Source of the DNA: HGM11368 sp051883415
GTDB lineage: Bacteria > Bacillota > Clostridia > Christensenellales > UBA3700
DNA length: 7,612 nt
Assembly (NCBI GenBank): GCA_051883415.1
Contig: JBJETR010000061.1
Coordinates: forward strand, 1-7,612
Direction: 5' to 3'
In this document: positions 5,936 to 7,612 of the stretch, piece by piece
Position numbering within the stretch: the first letter of the stretch is position 1
How the letters are laid out: the number at the start of each line of letters is the position of its first letter
Made by a program: the position numbers and the translations under genes
Notes under the pieces: generated by a model
Database searches by the model: none
The model's input: the letters and a program-made list of their open reading frames with translations, nothing else
What the model was told of the DNA's origin: nothing

Positions 5936-7159
5936 ATGGCAAGATTTACGTTACCGAGAGACATCTATCACGGTAAGGGTGCATTGGAGGCTCTTAAGAC
6001 TTTTAAGGGTACGAAGGCAATGGTATGCGTAGGCGGTGGTTCTATGAAGAAGTTCGGCTTCCTTGACAGAGCTATTGCTTATCTAAAAGAGGCAGGAATG
6101 GAGGTTGCACTTTTCGAAGGCATCGAACCTGATCCTTCCGTTGAAACGGTTATGAAGGGCGCACAAGCTATGCTTGACTTCGGTCCCGACTGGATAGTTG
6201 CTATCGGCGGCGGTTCACCTATCGATGCGGCTAAGGCAATGTGGATAAAGTACGAATATCCTGATTGCACCTTCGAAGATATGTGCAAAATTTTCGGTAT
6301 CCCAGAACTGAGAAAGAAGGCTCACTTCTGCGCAATTTCTTCCACTTCGGGTACTGCAACCGAGGTTACGGCATTCTCAATTATTACCGATTATGCCAAG
6401 GGCATCAAGTACCCAATCGCTGACTTTGAGATTACGCCTGACGTGGCAATCGTAGATCCCGAGCTTGCGGAGACAATGCCTAAGAAGCTTGTAGCTCATA
6501 CGGGTATGGACGCAATGACTCACGCCGTTGAGGCATACGTTTCTACGGCAAACTGTGACTACACCGATCCACTTGCTATTCACGCAATCGAGATGATTCA
6601 AAACGACCTCGTTGCTTCATACAACGGAGACATGGACGCAAGAGATAGAATGCACAACGCACAATGCCTTGCAGGTATGTCCTTCTCCAATGCGCTCTTG
6701 GGTATCGTTCACTCAATGGCTCACAAGACAGGCGCAGCTTTCGCCGACTACGGCGCACACATTATTCACGGTGCGGCTAACGCAATGTATCTGCCTAAAG
6801 TTATCGCATTCAATGCAAAGAACCTCGTCGCAAGAAAGCGTTACGGCGTAATTGCAGACTATATGGGTATTTGCAAGAAGAGCGCAAGTGATAGCGAAAA
6901 GGTTAAGGCACTTATCGCATACCTTCGCAAGATGAACGACGACCTTAACATTCCTCACTGTATCAAAAACTACGGCGCCGACAGCTACCCTTGCGAGCAA
7001 GGCTTTGTGCCTGAGAACGTCTTCCTTGAGAGACTTCCTGAAATTGCAAAGAATGCAATCGGCGATGCCTGCACGGGTTCTAACCCTCGCCGTCCTTCCC
7101 AAAGGGAGATGGAAGAGCTGCTTAAGTGCTGCTACTACGACACCGAAGTAGATTTCTAA
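5936..7159 (+). CDS. Iron-containing alcohol dehydrogenase
   Basis: Group III metal-dependent alcohol dehydrogenase of 407 residues, probably reducing short-chain aldehydes to alcohols at the end of fermentation. The nucleotide-binding half has VGGGSMKKFG (32-41) and AIGGGSPIDAAK (89-100); SSTSGTATEVTAFS (135-148) is the family's conserved loop. Iron ligands are D192 and H196 (GMDAMTHAVEAYVS), H259 (GIVHSMAHKTGA) and H278 (HGAANA). The first glycine-rich turn carries GGGS where NAD-specific FucO has an Asp, resembling clostridial butanol dehydrogenases, so NADPH use is plausible. The end, DACTGSNPRRP (377-387), resembles the C-terminus of bifunctional AdhE, but there is no aldehyde dehydrogenase domain here. 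Codons favour AAG, AAC, GAC and TTC, unlike neighbours, as expected of a highly expressed gene. It is monocistronic with its own promoter and terminator. Confidence 0.96.
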   Translation: MARFTLPRDIYHGKGALEALKTFKGTKAMVCVGGGSMKKFGFLDRAIAYLKEAGMEVALFEGIEPDPSVETVMKGAQAMLDFGPDWIVAIGGGSPIDAAKAMWIKYEYPDCTFEDMCKIFGIPELRKKAHFCAISSTSGTATEVTAFSIITDYAKGIKYPIADFEITPDVAIVDPELAETMPKKLVAHTGMDAMTHAVEAYVSTANCDYTDPLAIHAIEMIQNDLVASYNGDMDARDRMHNAQCLAGMSFSNALLGIVHSMAHKTGAAFADYGAHIIHGAANAMYLPKVIAFNAKNLVARKRYGVIADYMGICKKSASDSEKVKALIAYLRKMNDDLNIPHCIKNYGADSYPCEQGFVPENVFLERLPEIAKNAIGDACTGSNPRRPSQREMEELLKCCYYDTEVDF

Positions 7160-7184
7160 TTTTGTAACATTATGAAAATGTCGG

Positions 7185-7215
7185 TATCCACATTGACTTG
7201 TCAATGTGGATATTT
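7185..7215 (+). terminator. Intrinsic terminator of the alcohol dehydrogenase
   Basis: TATCCACATTGAC (7185-7197) and GTCAATGTGGATA (7200-7212) form a perfect stem of 12 or more base pairs with a CTTG tetraloop. It begins 25 bases after the stop codon. The following tract is T-rich but broken (TTTCATTTT), so some read-through is possible. A short second hairpin (GCAC 7231-7234, GTGC 7241-7244) followed by TTTTTT (7247-7252) may act as backup. Confidence 0.85.
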
Positions 7216-7216
7216 C

Positions 7217-7434
7217 ATTTTGCCGTTTTGGCACAGATGCGTGCGCTTTTTTCCTTCTTTTTGTGTTTTTTATTCTCGGTTTACCTTACGCAAAAAGTTT
7301 CTATAAATTTTGTCTATGCGTAGCCTCTTGTCGTTATTTGATACCAATTAAAATTTTTGCACTTAAGCGTTCAACCGAGTACCACTTGTGGCTTTTCTAC
7401 GCAAAAAAATAGCTCTACTGATATGCAAATAGCC
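7217..7434. other. Gene-free stretch with nested inverted and direct repeats
   Basis: No credible gene is present. The stretch contains CTCGGTT (7275-7281) with its inverted copy AACCGAG (7373-7379). Inside that pair lies TACGCA (7287-7292) with TGCGTA (7317-7322). The direct repeat TACGCAAAAA occurs at 7287-7296 and 7398-7407, and a short hairpin CCAC-TT-GTGG lies at 7382-7391. The nesting would suit a folded RNA, but no known RNA family is recognised and no dedicated promoter was identified. Confidence 0.35.
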
Positions 7435-7461
7435 TTGACGGGCGACGTATAGACGTATAAT
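7435..7461 (+). promoter_or_regulatory. Candidate promoter for the right-edge gene
   Basis: TTGACG (7435-7440) and TATAAT (7456-7461) are 15 bp apart, shorter than ideal; a second TATAAT lies at 7466-7471. The spacer holds an exact tandem repeat of GACGTATA (7444-7451 and 7452-7459) running into the -10 box. A start near 7468 would give a leader of about 37 bases to the GTG at 7505. Confidence 0.5.
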
Positions 7462-7504
7462 TTAGTATAATAATGTAAAAAATTAAAAATATCAAAGGTC
7501 GTTT

Positions 7505-7612
7505 GTGTTAGATTGGCTTATTTATATCATATTATCAATAATAATGATTTGCGTTGTCCATTGTCTATGCTTATATACTAATCACGAAAAGTTAATGTAT
7601 AAATCAACAAAC
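7505..7612 (+). CDS. 5' end of a gene for a membrane-anchored protein (partial)
   Basis: From GTG at 7505 the frame is open for 36 codons to the window edge. AAAGG (7494-7498) lies six bases upstream and a promoter is visible at 7435-7461, so promoter, leader, ribosome-binding site and start are consistent. The visible residues give one hydrophobic segment, LDWLIYIILSIIMICVVHCL (2-21), followed by a polar stretch, CLYTNHEKLMYKSTN. That suggests an N-terminal membrane anchor or uncleaved signal sequence. Too little is present to assign a family. Confidence 0.55.
   Translation, partial: MLDWLIYIILSIIMICVVHCLCLYTNHEKLMYKSTN

Noticed and set aside
6713..7234. 173-codon antisense frame over the alcohol dehydrogenase
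   Set aside because: It is the mirror of a highly biased coding gene, starts beyond the terminator hairpin, and its cysteine- and valine-rich product resembles no protein family.
7206..7412. 68-codon frame starting inside the terminator stem
   Set aside because: The ATG lies in the 3' arm of the alcohol dehydrogenase terminator, there is no ribosome-binding site, and the product is phenylalanine- and cysteine-rich as expected from T-rich non-coding DNA.
2611..7545. Shared AATAATAATGAT near 2612 and near 7534 as possible attachment repeats
   Set aside because: Short, low-complexity AT-rich sequence expected by chance, with no integrase-site features at the second copy.
1..7612. CRISPR array, tRNA, rRNA or insertion sequence
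   Set aside because: Reading through both strands showed no regularly spaced repeats, no cloverleaf, no rRNA-like sequence and no transposase or terminal inverted repeats.

Overview
The window looks like chromosomal DNA from a low-GC, AT-rich Gram-positive anaerobe of the Clostridia type, possibly an uncultured gut lineage. The grounds are purine-rich Shine-Dalgarno sites before almost every gene, sigma-A-like promoters, a single-domain old-yellow-enzyme-type reductase with iron-sulfur cysteines, an iron-dependent alcohol dehydrogenase behind a Rex-like operator, and an AAA_14/DUF4143 ATPase. All six complete genes end in TAA. The species cannot be named from the sequence alone.

Layout. (1) 61-849 (+) is a class I SAM-dependent methyltransferase. 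It converges on 816-1580 (-), an unrecognised protein with two N-terminal membrane segments; the coding ends overlap by 34 bp. (2) A 136-bp divergent intergenic region with three inverted repeats separates the membrane protein from a complete XerC/XerD-type tyrosine recombinase (1717-2604, +). (3) About 330 bp follow without a confident gene. They hold a possible 3' gene remnant (2623-2754), a possible 30-residue hydrophobic peptide (2797-2889), and a promoter plus large dyad just ahead of the next gene. (4) 2932-4149 (+) is an AAA_14/DUF4143 ATPase with a strong intrinsic terminator. (5) On the minus strand, 4416-5615 is an FMN-dependent old-yellow-enzyme-family reductase. It is followed by a small membrane-protein reading frame (4383-4189) interrupted by one TAG codon. 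(6) 5936-7159 (+) is an iron-containing alcohol dehydrogenase with promoter, Rex-like operator, leader and terminator all visible. (7) 7217-7434 has no gene but carries nested inverted and direct repeats. A promoter (7435-7461) then leads into a new gene with a GTG start at 7505 that runs off the window.

How the genes fit together. There is no single pathway. The left half (methyltransferase, two-TM protein, recombinase, gene remnants, ATPase) reads as accessory DNA of the kind found around integrated elements. The right half is metabolic and redox-related: two reductive enzymes on opposite strands across a 320-bp regulatory region. The alcohol dehydrogenase differs from the rest in codon choice (AAG, AAC, GAC and TTC favoured), which suggests high expression. 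I see no CRISPR array, tRNA, rRNA or recognisable insertion sequence, and no clear case of a wholly new multi-gene system. The least explained items are the convergent methyltransferase/two-TM pair, the interrupted small membrane protein, and the repeat-rich gap before 7435.
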